NCBI GenBank assembly: GCA_937980205.1
Contig: CALJKW010000015.1
Coordinates: 22,991 to 86,990 of the forward strand
DNA length: 64,000 bases
Source of the DNA: an uncultured Myxococcales bacterium
Lineage (GTDB): Bacteria > Myxococcota > Myxococcia > Myxococcales > Myxococcaceae
Direction of reading: 5' to 3'
Below, piece after piece: positions 63,795 to 64,000 of this stretch. A program made the translations under genes and the position numbers. Position 1 is the stretch's first letter. Each line of letters starts with the position of its first letter. Under the pieces are notes generated by a model. It saw only the letters and a list, made by a program, of their open reading frames with translations. It did no database searches and was not told the origin of the DNA.

Positions 63795-64000
63795 CTACTG
63801 CACCGTGGCCGACACCCCGTGCACCTCGACCAGGCCGCTGCCCCGGTTGAAGGCCGCGATCGCCTCGAAGTGATGACCCTGCCAGCGCTGCGAGGCGTCG
63901 TAGAAGAGCTTCACCTTCACCGCCCGCTGCACCGCGCAGCTGATGAAGCGCACCAGCGCGCCGATGGTCGATGAGTTGAAGTAGGCGAGCTTCTCGAAGC
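63795..64000 (-). CDS. 3' end of a gene of unknown function, SiaC/DUF1987-like
   Basis: The last 68 codons of a minus-strand gene are present; its start lies right of the window. It reads LAYFNSSTIGALVRFISC, VKLFYDASQRWQGHHFEAI and ends in TVQ then TAG. AYFNSSTIGALVRF and FYDASQ recall SiaC/DUF1987-type signalling proteins (N-S-S-T, where one Ser or Thr is the phosphorylation site), but the match is by eye. It ends 37 bases upstream of gcvP on the same strand. Confidence 0.6.
   Translation of the reverse strand, partial: FEKLAYFNSSTIGALVRFISCAVQRAVKVKLFYDASQRWQGHHFEAIAAFNRGSGLVEVHGVSATVQ

Overview
The window is GC-rich, densely packed DNA that reads as a chromosome segment of a myxobacterium (Myxococcota). 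The evidence is three proteins ending in Cys plus hydrophobic helix plus Arg-cluster tails of the MYXO-CTERM type, an infC whose only well-placed start is ATC and whose product has a long C-terminal tail (both as known for Dsg/IF3 of Myxococcus xanthus), a Ser/Thr kinase, many lipoproteins and secreted repeat proteins, and ordinary bacterial housekeeping operons. Most genes sit in tight operons with ATGA, GTGA or TGATG overlaps. No phage, conjugative element, CRISPR array or rRNA operon is visible.

Layout. 1-4020 (minus): infC-rpmI-rplT, a terminator, a degenerate tRNA-Trp-like element, then pheS-pheT. 4160-6949 (plus): spoVG, prs and a lipoprotein GH1 glycosidase. 7157-9551 (minus): rpsP-khpA-rimM-trmD-lipoprotein. 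9609-12586 (minus): ndk, rlmN, an isoaspartyl peptidase and a Crp-type regulator, the last divergent from a sterol-desaturase-family gene. 13963-20071: divergent TCA-cycle operons, sucC-lipoprotein-sucD (minus) and sdhC-sdhA-sdhB (plus). 20084-31902: a secreted protein, a PfkB kinase, and a four-gene minus-strand operon for surface proteins headed by a sigma-70-like promoter, a c-di-GMP-I (GEMM-I) type riboswitch and a terminator-like hairpin.

31992-37991 (mostly plus): a tRNA with CAT anticodon and its terminator, a small ribbon-helix-helix gene pair, an outer-membrane beta-barrel (minus), rpsF-rpsR-rplI-dnaB and a response regulator with a degenerate GGDEF domain. 38018-46519: three large Cys-rich or Ca-binding surface lipoproteins. 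46545-48591: thiE, a class-I amidotransferase-like hydrolase and thiD. 48616-55270: small conserved genes, clpB, a 140-bp MITE-like insertion, truA. 55300-58506: a Ser/Thr kinase with a C-terminal ribbon-helix-helix-like domain, a LysR regulator and a divergent metallo-beta-lactamase-fold lipoprotein with a paired operator between them. 58616-64000: a secreted-type protein, an acyltransferase, gcvP and the 3' end of one more gene.

The most interesting unit is the riboswitch-headed operon (31902 down to 21722). A cyclic dinucleotide would control synthesis of a beta-propeller protein with an Asp/His-rich tract, an Ig-like repeat protein, a large SdrD-like/outer-membrane barrel protein and a second MYXO-CTERM protein. 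That looks like a second-messenger-controlled surface or matrix system. Other notable items are the kinase/ribbon-helix-helix fusion, the MITE inserted exactly at the shared stop codons of two convergent genes, and the degenerate tRNA-Trp just ahead of pheS. All calls come from reading the sequence; no database search was run.
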